A DNA stretch of 12,227 nt from Lachnospiraceae bacterium (GTDB taxonomy: Bacteria > Bacillota > Clostridia > Lachnospirales > Lachnospiraceae): assembly GCA_009774585.1 (NCBI GenBank), contig VSOA01000092.1, forward strand, positions 1 to 12,227, read 5' to 3'. Below the pieces are notes generated by a model. It was not told where the DNA came from and searched no databases. It saw only the letters and a program-made list of their open reading frames with translations. Numbering within the stretch: position 1 is the stretch's first letter; every line of letters begins with the position of its first letter. A program made the translations under genes and the position numbers. Positions 1-6,931 of the stretch are shown here, piece by piece.

Positions 1-1
1 G

Positions 2-424
2 TCCAACCCTGTGATTGACGACTTTGCATGTTACCGTAATCTGCCATGTCATCAGGCATGTTTCTATGATGCAGGGCTGTTTCGGACAAGAGGTTTCGAT
101 ATTTCTTATGATGTGAGGGCGGATTACGAGCATTTTCTGTGGTGCTATTACAAAGTCCATGCCAAGACGGTATATATGCCGATGACCGTGGCACGCTATG
201 AAGGGGGAGGATTCTCTGAGTCGCGGGATAATGAGAGGCGTTCGAGGCGTGAACACAAAGATATTACAGGTAAATATATGCCGGCTTCAAAAGTGCGAAA
301 ATATCGTCTGATCATGATGCTGACGCTTGCGCCAGTGAGGACATGGATTGCCAGAAATCCCGTGACGGCAGGGATATACCAGACGATTAAGAGAAAAGTA
401 ATATACAGAAATAAATCCAGATGA
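2..424 (+). CDS. GT2-family glycosyltransferase, C-terminal fragment (5' truncated by window edge)
   Basis: The frame is open from the first bases of the window (reading S-N-P-V-I-D-D), so the true start lies upstream; the GTG at 11 is only an internal codon. What is visible is the C-terminal part of a GT-A fold glycosyltransferase family 2 protein. It has a 'CHQACFY' segment, then 'GFD' and 'ADYEHFLW', which match the family's conserved 'HQ..F...GFdesy...aDye..lr' region that contributes to the acceptor side and catalytic base. After that comes a basic tail (about residues 75-140) with a short hydrophobic stretch. Such enzymes transfer a sugar from a nucleotide-sugar donor to a lipid-linked or protein-linked acceptor on the cytoplasmic face of the membrane. 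The TGA stop lies in the ATGA at 421-424, next to the following GT4 gene, so the two are probably co-transcribed. The donor-binding DXD half is outside the window, so the sugar cannot be guessed. Confidence 0.85.
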   Translation, partial: SNPVIDDFACYRNLPCHQACFYDAGLFRTRGFDISYDVRADYEHFLWCYYKVHAKTVYMPMTVARYEGGGFSESRDNERRSRREHKDITGKYMPASKVRKYRLIMMLTLAPVRTWIARNPVTAGIYQTIKRKVIYRNKSR

Positions 425-440
425 CAATTGACAATACTTC

Positions 441-446
441 GGAGGG
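441..446 (+). promoter_or_regulatory. Ribosome binding site that fixes the start of the first GT4 gene at 454
   Basis: GGAGGG lies 7 bases before the ATG at 454. The in-frame ATG at 421, which overlaps the preceding stop, has no comparable purine-rich site in front of it. The protein from 454 begins MKVLWVCN, a normal first beta strand of a GT-B fold, whereas the extra 11 residues from 421 look like untranslated leader. Confidence 0.8.
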
Positions 447-453
447 AAGAGAC

Positions 454-1740
454 ATGAAAGTACTATGGGTATGTAACATTATGCTTCCTACAATCGCCAG
501 ACAGCTGGGAACTTCCTACAGCAGCAGAGAGGGCTGGCTGAGCGGACTGTTAGAGAGGGTTGTACAGGAGCAGGGGTGGAATCGTATTGAATTGGGCATT
601 GCGTTTCCGGTAGATGAGGAGATGGGGAATTTTTACCGCCAGTTGCAGCTTGGAGAGAACACGACGTGCCACTGCTATAGTTTTTTGGAGAACTTAAATA
701 CACCAGAGGTATATGATGACGGATTAGAAACACGTTTTAGTGAGATACTGGAAGATTTTAAGCCGGATATCCTGCATGTGTTCGGCACAGAGTTTCCGCA
801 TACGCTCGCGTGCATCAAAGTTTACGGACGGCCGGAGAGGACGTTGGTGGGTATACAGGGAGTGTGCAGCGCCATTGCGGAGGAATACATGGCTGACCTG
901 CCGCCGAAAGTGCAAAGACAAGTGACTCTGCGCGACAGAATCAGACATGACAGTATCAAACAGCAGCAGAAGAAGTTTAAGAAACGCGGTGAGAATGAGA
1001 AAAAAGCGCTGCTCTTGACGGGTAATGTTGCGGGCAGAACGGATTTCGACATCACACAGACACAGAAGATGAATCCGGAAGCGAAATATTATTATCTGAA
1101 TGAGACTCTGCGGGGAATTTTCTATCATGACAGATGGAAGAGAACGACATGCAGACCGTACAGTATCTTCTTAAGTCAGGGAGATTATCCGTTGAAAGGG
1201 TTTCATTATCTGTTACGGGCTCTGCCGAGAGTATTGGAACAATTCCCTGACGCGCACGTCTATGTGGCAGGCAATAATATTATTGAGAGCGGTACTTTGC
1301 AGGACAGACTGAAGCTGTCGGCATATGGCAAATATCTTAGAAAACTGATTAAGGAGAATAATCTCGGTGATAAGATTACGATGCTGGGTAAGCTGACGGC
1401 AGAGGAGATGAAAGAACAGTATCTGCAAAGTCATCTCTTTGTATTGCCGTCAGCGTTAGAGAACTCTCCTAATTCACTGGGGGAAGCGATGTTACTTGGC
1501 GTGCCCTGCGTGGCTGCGGATGTAGGCGGGGTACATAACCTGCTGACGGACGGCGGGGACGGTATGCTTTATCCTGCGGGGGACGTGGAAGCGCTGGCAG
1601 ACCGGATTATAGAAATCTTTACGAAGGAAGCCATCGTGGAGCGGTTCTCGGACAATGCCAGAAAACATGCGCGGGTTAACCATGACGCGGATCAGAATTA
1701 TTACCGCCTGATACACATCTATCGGGAGATATTATCATGA
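454..1740 (+). CDS. GT4-family (GT-B fold) glycosyltransferase
   Basis: A 428-residue retaining glycosyltransferase of family 4. The start at 454 was chosen over the in-frame ATG at 421 because of the GGAGGG site and because MKVLWVCNIMLP is a typical first beta strand. The N-terminal acceptor domain spans roughly residues 1-235. The C-terminal nucleotide-sugar domain follows, with 'SQGDYPLKG' at about 241-249, 'HVYVAGN' at 268-274, 'DKITMLGKL' at 306-314, and the EX7E motif as Glu336...Glu344 in 'ALENSPNSLGEAMLLGVP', then 'VAADVGGV' at 353-360. The EX7E glutamates normally contact the donor nucleotide and sugar. There is no membrane segment or signal peptide, so it should act in the cytosol or peripherally at the membrane. 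Its TGA overlaps the next gene's ATG (ATGA), consistent with translational coupling. Donor and acceptor are unknown; neighbours suggest a step in a surface glycan. Confidence 0.9.
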   Translation: MKVLWVCNIMLPTIARQLGTSYSSREGWLSGLLERVVQEQGWNRIELGIAFPVDEEMGNFYRQLQLGENTTCHCYSFLENLNTPEVYDDGLETRFSEILEDFKPDILHVFGTEFPHTLACIKVYGRPERTLVGIQGVCSAIAEEYMADLPPKVQRQVTLRDRIRHDSIKQQQKKFKKRGENEKKALLLTGNVAGRTDFDITQTQKMNPEAKYYYLNETLRGIFYHDRWKRTTCRPYSIFLSQGDYPLKGFHYLLRALPRVLEQFPDAHVYVAGNNIIESGTLQDRLKLSAYGKYLRKLIKENNLGDKITMLGKLTAEEMKEQYLQSHLFVLPSALENSPNSLGEAMLLGVPCVAADVGGVHNLLTDGGDGMLYPAGDVEALADRIIEIFTKEAIVERFSDNARKHARVNHDADQNYYRLIHIYREILS

Positions 1741-2921
1741 CATTTACCTTTGTGTCTAATTATATTAATCATCATCAGATTCCTTTATGTGGGGCGCTTT
1801 ATCGAAGGCTGGGCGCAGACTATACGTTCATTCAGACGATGCCGATGGAGGAAGAACGCGTGGCTATGGGGTGGGGAGTGGATTTAAACAAACTTCCATA
1901 TGTGCAGTGTCTGTATGAGACGGAGTACGACTGCCTTAAGAAAATAGCTGAGAGTGATGTGGTACTGTTCGGATGGACGGGGAGGGAAGACATTGTACAG
2001 TCCAGACTTGAGACCGGGAAGACGACTCTTCGCGTCAGTGAGCGTCTATATAGGGAAGGACAGTGGAAAGCGGTCTCTCCCCGGGGCTTGATTGCGAAGT
2101 ACGCGGAACATATCAAGTATCGCAATCAAAATGTATGTATGCTGTGTGCCGGCGCTTATACGGCGTCGGATTTCCGTCTGATCAGCGCATATCCCGGTAA
2201 GATGTTCAAATGGGGATATTTTACATCGCTGCGTATTTATGAGGACAAAGAGTTTGAGGTGATGAAGCCGCAGGACGGAACGCTCCATATTGTGTGGGCA
2301 GGCAGGTTTATTCCTCTGAAGCATCCGGAATATGTGGTTCGTCTTGCAAAGACGCTGCGCGGCAGAGGGTATGATTTCCGGATTCATATGCTGGGTGACG
2401 GAGAGTTGGAGCCGGTCGTCAGACGCGATGTGGAGAGTTCTGGACTGTCGTCATATATCCGTTTGTACGGCTATACGGCGCCGGAACAGGTGCGCGACGT
2501 GATGGAGAGGTGTCATATCCATCTTTTCACAAGCAATTATCTGGAAGGATGGGGAGCCGTTATTAATGAGGGCATGAACAGCGGGTGCGTGGAAGTGGTA
2601 AACGCGCAGGTAGGCGCTGCGCCGTATTTGATTCGGCATGGAGTAAACGGCCTTGTTTATCCGGATGATAATTATGAGAAAATGGAAGAACTCGTTCTGG
2701 AGCTTTTTGCCGATTTCCCAAGGTATCGGAAGTTGGGACGCGCCGCGTATGAGACGATACGCGATATATGGAATGCGGAACATGCGGCAAAAGAACTTGT
2801 GAGGTTTGCGGAATGCTTATTGCATGGAAACATCGCGCCTGCACAAAGTGGACCTTTGAGCGTGGCGGAGCCTGTAAGACCGGGTAAAATGTACAGGGCG
2901 ATGATAGACGGAGTGATATAA
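1737..2921 (+). CDS. GT4-family (GT-B fold) glycosyltransferase
   Basis: A 394-residue family 4 glycosyltransferase, different in sequence from the one just upstream. It starts on the ATGA overlap at 1737-1740, with a GGGAG site 8 bases before the ATG. The N-terminal domain opens 'TFVSNYINHHQIPL' (residues 4-17), the usual opening for this subgroup, where the His pair sits in the acceptor loop. The donor domain has 'HIVWAGRFIPLKHP' (184-197), 'FRIHMLGDGELE' (214-225), 'IRLYGY' (241-246) and the EX7E motif as Glu270...Glu278 in 'LEGWGAVINEGMNSG', then 'IRHGVNGLVYPDDN' (299-312). All core elements are present, so it should be active. It is soluble and cytoplasmic. It is followed after only 2 bases by a GT2 gene, so it belongs to the same operon. 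The sugar donor cannot be told from sequence. Confidence 0.9.
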   Translation: MTFTFVSNYINHHQIPLCGALYRRLGADYTFIQTMPMEEERVAMGWGVDLNKLPYVQCLYETEYDCLKKIAESDVVLFGWTGREDIVQSRLETGKTTLRVSERLYREGQWKAVSPRGLIAKYAEHIKYRNQNVCMLCAGAYTASDFRLISAYPGKMFKWGYFTSLRIYEDKEFEVMKPQDGTLHIVWAGRFIPLKHPEYVVRLAKTLRGRGYDFRIHMLGDGELEPVVRRDVESSGLSSYIRLYGYTAPEQVRDVMERCHIHLFTSNYLEGWGAVINEGMNSGCVEVVNAQVGAAPYLIRHGVNGLVYPDDNYEKMEELVLELFADFPRYRKLGRAAYETIRDIWNAEHAAKELVRFAECLLHGNIAPAQSGPLSVAEPVRPGKMYRAMIDGVI

Positions 2922-2923
2922 AA

Positions 2924-3922
2924 GTGGCTGAGAAAATCAGTGTGATTGTACCGGTATATAATTCCATAGACTGTCTGGAAAGATGTGTAGAATCTATTTG
3001 CGCGCAGACGCATGCTGATTTAGAGATTCTTCTTATAGACGACGGTTCTACAGACGGTACGGATAGATTATGCGAGCAGCTTGCGCTAAAGGATTGCCGT
3101 ATCAGAACATATCATAAGAAGAACGGCGGCGCTTCCTCTGCGCGCAATATGGGCATCAAGCTGGCGACAGGAGAATATCTCGGCTTCGTGGACAGCGACG
3201 ACTATATTGAGCCGGATATGTATGAACTGATGATTACAGCCATGCTGATGAAAAAGGCGCCGATTGTCCAGATTTCCAGAGAAGAGTTGGACGAAAGCGG
3301 TACGCACCTTCCGGATGTGTGCATACCGCCTGCCGGGGAAGTATTCTGTACGACGCAGGATTTTATCAGAGATTTGCTGCTGCATAAAGGAGACTGCTCT
3401 TTCTGTACGAAATTGGTCAAACGTTCCCTTTTTGATAATCATAGATTTCCGGAAGGGGTGTTGAACGAGGACTTCAGTCTGCTCATAGAGATGTTGCAGG
3501 AAATCGACGGTGTTCTGATTCTGCCGAAGCAGTGCTATCATGTGGTGTGCCGTAAGCAAAGTACCACAAGAAGCAGAACGCAGGACAGTTTCTCGCGGGT
3601 ATTTCTGGATATTGTAGATAACGCTGGCAAGATACAGGAACTGGTTGACCGGAAATATCCGGGACTGCATTCTTATGCGGTGCGTTTCAATCTATATCAG
3701 AGGCTGGATTATCTGCTTCATGTGCCGATATCGCAGATGACGAAAGACAATGCATTTTATAGTTGTGTAAAAAAATATTTGCGAAGACATCTGTGCGACA
3801 GTGTCATAAATCCTTATCTGACAGGGAAAAATAAAATATATCTGCTGCTTTTGACGATAGCGCCTAAGACGGTCAGGAAAGTTCATGCAGGGAAAATGAA
3901 GGCATCGCGGCAAAAGACATGA
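2924..3922 (+). CDS. GT2-family (GT-A fold) glycosyltransferase
   Basis: A 332-residue family 2 glycosyltransferase starting at a GTG, with ACGGAG about 10 bases upstream and only 2 bases after the previous stop. Motifs appear in the expected order: 'SVIVPVYNS' (6-14); 'LLIDDGSTDGT' (36-46), the nucleotide-binding aspartates; 'NGGASSARNMGI' (67-78); the metal-binding DXD as Asp90-Ser-Asp92-Asp93 in 'GFVDSDDYIEPDMY'; and 'NEDFSL' (181-186), where the acidic pair supplies the likely catalytic base. The C-terminal ~100 residues are basic, with a weakly hydrophobic stretch near 305-313, as in many membrane-associated WaaE/CpsJ-like transferases. It adds one sugar with inversion, probably to a lipid-linked oligosaccharide. 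The GTG start may lower its translation relative to its neighbours. Specificity is not predictable. Confidence 0.9.
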   Translation: MAEKISVIVPVYNSIDCLERCVESICAQTHADLEILLIDDGSTDGTDRLCEQLALKDCRIRTYHKKNGGASSARNMGIKLATGEYLGFVDSDDYIEPDMYELMITAMLMKKAPIVQISREELDESGTHLPDVCIPPAGEVFCTTQDFIRDLLLHKGDCSFCTKLVKRSLFDNHRFPEGVLNEDFSLLIEMLQEIDGVLILPKQCYHVVCRKQSTTRSRTQDSFSRVFLDIVDNAGKIQELVDRKYPGLHSYAVRFNLYQRLDYLLHVPISQMTKDNAFYSCVKKYLRRHLCDSVINPYLTGKNKIYLLLLTIAPKTVRKVHAGKMKASRQKT

Positions 3923-3945
3923 ACGGGAGATGACAGGAAACAAAG

Positions 3946-5748
3946 ATGGGACAGCGGCAAAACAGCGGTAGTTTAAAAAGGTATATAAATAAAGAAAACC
4001 GTAAATACCTCATAGCGTTTCTGATAATCTGGGTGGTGCAGATGGCGGCCGCCTTTTATTTCTGTACGCAGAAACAGGGATTTCATGAGGACGAATATTA
4101 TACCTATTACGCCACGGCGCGTACGAACGGATTCTATGTGGAAGACGGGCAGTGGATGGACAGGGAAACTTACCGCAATGAGTTTGTAGTGCTTCCGGAC
4201 CAGCGTTTTCAGTATGGACTGGTGAAACTGATTCAATCGTGGGACGTGCATCCGCCCATGTATTACTGGCTGTTTCACACGGCGGCGTCCTTGGTTCCGA
4301 ACGTATTCTCCAAGTGGATCGGGTTGTCGGTTAACCTTATTCTACACGGTATCAATCTTATTTTACTGACATATTTGTCATATTTAGCCGGCGGGCAGGA
4401 TAAGAAAATACCACTTCTTGTCACGTGTTTCTATGGACTTACGCCTGCCGCGTTAAGCGGTGTGGTGTTTATCAGAATGTACGAGATGCTGACGATGTTT
4501 GTGCTGTTGTGTGCGATTCTTCATGTGCGCGCGGCACAAAGCTATGGAAAAAAACTGTCTGTCGGAAAGTGCCTGATACCGATGGCAGTAGTGACTTATA
4601 CGGGATTTCTGACTCAGTATTACTATTTTATATTTCTCTTTTTTCTGGCAATCGCCTTTGGGGTGTGGCTTCTGTGGAGGGACAGAAATCTTTGGAACTG
4701 TATCAGATACGGTATCGCGCAAGGTAGTGCGCTGATACTTGCATACTTGACCTATCCGTCATGTCTTGGTCAGATGTTCCGTGGGCAGAGGGGAGCGCAG
4801 GCGACGGAGAATTTCTTTGACGTATCTAACACGTTTGAGAGAATCGGATTTTTCTTAAGTCTCATGAACGGGTATGTGTTTGGGCGGTTTCTCTGGGTCT
4901 TGACGGCGCTTGGAGTCGCGCTTGCCGCGGTGACGCTTGTCATAGCGACGCGGTGGGGAAGCAAGGCTGGCAGCGATGCCGGCAGTGATGATAGGCGGGA
5001 AAAAACAAGGCATGTCAGGAAGTTAGTGACAGAAGGCAAAATGCAACATGAGTCCGGCTGCTCCGGAACAGGATATCGGATACTTGTATTTGCGGTAATA
5101 GGATATTTCCTGACGGTTTCTAAGACGGCGCTTCTTCTTGGCGGGACGTCCGTCCGCTATCAGCTTCCGATTTACGGTATTGTTGTGCTGTTGGTTTTTG
5201 TGGGGATTAAGGAACTTTATGGCCGGGCGTCGGCAGGATTTGCCATGCACTGTCAGGAGATGCAGGAGAAGTGCCGGTATGCGGCTGCCATCTTTGCGGA
5301 CGCGGGTAAGAAATATATCGGAATAACGGGCGTCGCATTCTGCGTGGTGATGCTTATCATAGGACACCGGTCGGGCGGGGTGGAATTTCTCTATCCGGAG
5401 GATTCCGAACAGGTGGCGTTTGCCGAAGAATGCGCGGCAAAAGACATCCCCGCGGTTTATCTGTACAATCAAGGTGAAGAATGGTGCATCTGGGACGTGG
5501 CAAATGAACTGTTTGCCTATCCGGCGGTGTATTTTGTTGATGTACAGAGGGAAGCGCAGGGAGAAGCGTTTATCGATGATGAGAGAATACGGAGTGCGGA
5601 AGAGCTGACGGTGTATCAGTCAAAGGGATCATACAGCGACGAGGCGCCTATGGGTATTGTCTTTGGCAATCAGCGTGGGATAGACGCCAGCCGGCATGTT
5701 TTCTCGGAAAAGTACTGTGACGTGTATTATTTCTATATAGATGAATGA
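3946..5748 (+). CDS. Polytopic GT-C-like (GT39/ArnT-type) glycosyltransferase
   Basis: A 600-residue integral membrane protein. It starts at the ATG with AGGAAA about 5 bases upstream, 23 bases after the GT2 stop. The first membrane helix is at 21-40. The following extracytoplasmic loop carries 'HEDEYYTYY' (47-55), the acidic motif that GT-C enzymes use for catalysis and metal binding. 'DVHPPMYYWLFH' (100-111) is the HPP motif typical of PMT/ArnT-like transferases, 'RMYEMLTMF' (177-185) is another shared element, and 'SVRYQLPIY' (402-410) resembles the late 'RYl.p.yP' motif. I count roughly nine or ten helices up to about residue 472, then a soluble C-terminal domain (475-600). These enzymes use a polyprenyl-phosphate sugar as donor, outside the cytoplasm. 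A hydrophilic insert at 337-376 with a GSDAGSD repeat is unusual. It is the last gene of the upstream GT run; a new promoter begins right at its stop. Confidence 0.8.
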   Translation: MGQRQNSGSLKRYINKENRKYLIAFLIIWVVQMAAAFYFCTQKQGFHEDEYYTYYATARTNGFYVEDGQWMDRETYRNEFVVLPDQRFQYGLVKLIQSWDVHPPMYYWLFHTAASLVPNVFSKWIGLSVNLILHGINLILLTYLSYLAGGQDKKIPLLVTCFYGLTPAALSGVVFIRMYEMLTMFVLLCAILHVRAAQSYGKKLSVGKCLIPMAVVTYTGFLTQYYYFIFLFFLAIAFGVWLLWRDRNLWNCIRYGIAQGSALILAYLTYPSCLGQMFRGQRGAQATENFFDVSNTFERIGFFLSLMNGYVFGRFLWVLTALGVALAAVTLVIATRWGSKAGSDAGSDDRREKTRHVRKLVTEGKMQHESGCSGTGYRILVFAVIGYFLTVSKTALLLGGTSVRYQLPIYGIVVLLVFVGIKELYGRASAGFAMHCQEMQEKCRYAAAIFADAGKKYIGITGVAFCVVMLIIGHRSGGVEFLYPEDSEQVAFAEECAAKDIPAVYLYNQGEEWCIWDVANELFAYPAVYFVDVQREAQGEAFIDDERIRSAEELTVYQSKGSYSDEAPMGIVFGNQRGIDASRHVFSEKYCDVYYFYIDE

Positions 5749-5777
5749 TTGCAAACAGATTTTTGCTATGATATACT
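5749..5777 (+). promoter_or_regulatory. Sigma-A-type promoter with extended -10, upstream of pseB
   Basis: A -35-like TTGCAA (5749-5754, 4 of 6 consensus) is followed by a 17-base spacer and TATACT (5772-5777, 5 of 6), preceded by TG at 5769-5770, giving an extended -10 (TGaTATACT). Transcription would start near 5784, leaving a leader of about 38 bases with GGAGGA (5810-5815) before the pseB ATG at 5822. The -35 begins directly after the stop codon of the preceding gene. A second TATAAT at 5802-5807 lies in the palindrome CATTATAATG, but I see no good -35 for it. Confidence 0.7.
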
Positions 5778-5821
5778 AGTGAACGATGTAAAAGATTTCA
5801 TTATAATGCGGAGGAAAATTC

Positions 5822-6817
5822 ATGTTAAATAATAAAACGATTCTGGTGACGGGAGGAACGGGCTCTTTCGGAAAATGTTTTTCCAGATATGTATTGACAC
5901 ATTATGAACCTAAGAAAATCATTATTTATTCCAGAGATGAATTTAAGCAGTGGGTGATGGCAGACGAGTTTAAAGAATATGCGGATAAGCTGCGGTTCTT
6001 TATCGGGGACGTAAGAGATGCTGAGCGGCTCAAGAGGGCATGTGAGGGCGTCGATTATATTATACATGCTGCGGCATTAAAGCAGGTGCCGGCATGTGAG
6101 TATAATCCCAATGAGGCGATTAAGACAAATATTCATGGCGCCATGAATGTGATTGATGCGGCGTTGGACTGTGGTGTGAGCAGGGTGGTAGCGCTGTCAA
6201 CTGATAAAGCGGTTAATCCGGTGAACCTCTATGGCGGTACGAAGCTTGTGTCGGACAAGTTATTCGTTGCGGCGAATGCTTACGCAGGATCGAAAGATAT
6301 CAACTTCTCCATCGTGCGCTACGGCAATGTGGCGGGCAGCCGCGGCTCGGTGATTCCTGTGTTCCGTAAGGTGATTGAGGAAGGCGGAACTGAGATGCCG
6401 GTGACGGATGTCAGGATGACGCGATTCTGGATCAGCCTGACGCAGGGTGTGGAACTGGTGATTAAGGCGCTTGCGGAAGCGAAGGGCGGCGAGACGTTTA
6501 TCAGTAAGATTCCTTCTTTCAAAGTTACCGATTTGGCGGAAGCAATGCTTCCGGGATGTAAGATTAAAGAGACGGGGATCAGACCGGGTGAGAAGCTGCA
6601 TGAGATTATGGTGACTCCTGAAGACTCACATACAACTTATGAATATGATAAACATTTCATCGTATACCCGCAGATGACGTGGAACGACAGACAACAGCCG
6701 GACTTAAGCGGCAGTAAGGTAGAGGAAGGCTTCTCGTACAGTTCGGGTACGAACACGGAATGGCTTTCGGTGGAAGATATCAGGACATTGCTGAAAGACG
6801 TTGAGCAGACCAAATAG
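5822..6817 (+). CDS. pseB: UDP-N-acetylglucosamine 4,6-dehydratase (inverting), pseudaminic acid pathway
   Basis: A 331-residue short-chain dehydrogenase/reductase of the PseB/FlaA1 type, the usual family length. It converts UDP-GlcNAc to UDP-2-acetamido-2,6-dideoxy-beta-L-arabino-hex-4-ulose by 4,6-dehydration with C5 inversion, using bound NADP. The Rossmann motif GGTGSFG is at 11-17; 'YSRDEFKQW' (36-44) and 'FIGDVRD' (60-66) are typical of the subgroup; 'HAAALKQVPACEYNP' (82-96) is highly characteristic; and the catalytic residues fall in 'STDKAVNPVNLYGGTK' (126-141), with Thr127, Asp128, Lys129 and Tyr137. All key residues are present. It has its own promoter and a strong GGAGGA site and is followed by pseC, its pathway partner. 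Close relatives such as CapE/WbjB (UDP-L-FucNAc pathway) use the same fold. The adjoining PseC and PseG make the pseudaminate role much more likely. Confidence 0.93.
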   Translation: MLNNKTILVTGGTGSFGKCFSRYVLTHYEPKKIIIYSRDEFKQWVMADEFKEYADKLRFFIGDVRDAERLKRACEGVDYIIHAAALKQVPACEYNPNEAIKTNIHGAMNVIDAALDCGVSRVVALSTDKAVNPVNLYGGTKLVSDKLFVAANAYAGSKDINFSIVRYGNVAGSRGSVIPVFRKVIEEGGTEMPVTDVRMTRFWISLTQGVELVIKALAEAKGGETFISKIPSFKVTDLAEAMLPGCKIKETGIRPGEKLHEIMVTPEDSHTTYEYDKHFIVYPQMTWNDRQQPDLSGSKVEEGFSYSSGTNTEWLSVEDIRTLLKDVEQTK

Positions 6818-6851
6818 TGTATTTGTCAATCGGACAGAGGAATATAGATAT

Positions 6852-6884
6852 TAAAGGACATGTATGTCGAGTGCATGTCCTTTA
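6852..6884 (+). repeat. Perfect 11-bp inverted repeat between pseB and pseC
   Basis: TAAAGGACATG (6852-6862) and CATGTCCTTTA (6874-6884) are exact reverse complements separated by an 11-base loop, predicting a stable RNA hairpin in the 114-base pseB-pseC gap. It is not followed by a T run, so it does not look like an intrinsic terminator. A role in mRNA stability or differential expression of the two genes is possible but is inference. Confidence 0.65.
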
Positions 6885-6918
6885 TGGATTATATGAGAAT
6901 ATGCACAGGAATCTGTAT

Positions 6919-6924
6919 AGGAGA
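6919..6924 (+). promoter_or_regulatory. Ribosome binding site that fixes the pseC start at 6932
   Basis: AGGAGA lies 7 bases before the ATG at 6932. Several earlier in-frame ATGs (6860, 6875, 6884, 6893) lie in or just after the intergenic hairpin and lack a well-spaced site. The protein from 6932 begins MNQTAVNKPAIEGG, which fits the family; the 24 extra residues from 6860 do not. Confidence 0.8.
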
Positions 6925-6931
6925 TGATAAG

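Noticed and set aside
724..1128. Long antisense open frames within the first GT4 gene (and similar ones in other genes).
   Set aside because: These are shadows of conserved coding sequence with no recognisable motif and no good ribosome binding site that I could see.
3086..3670. A 194-codon open frame on the minus strand inside the GT2 gene.
   Set aside because: It lies antisense to a well-supported GT2 gene with conserved motifs, and its translation shows no recognisable domain; it looks like a shadow frame.
6852..6890. The pseB-pseC hairpin as an intrinsic terminator.
   Set aside because: The stem is followed by TGGATTATATG, not a T run, and pseC lies just downstream in the same pathway without a visible promoter of its own.
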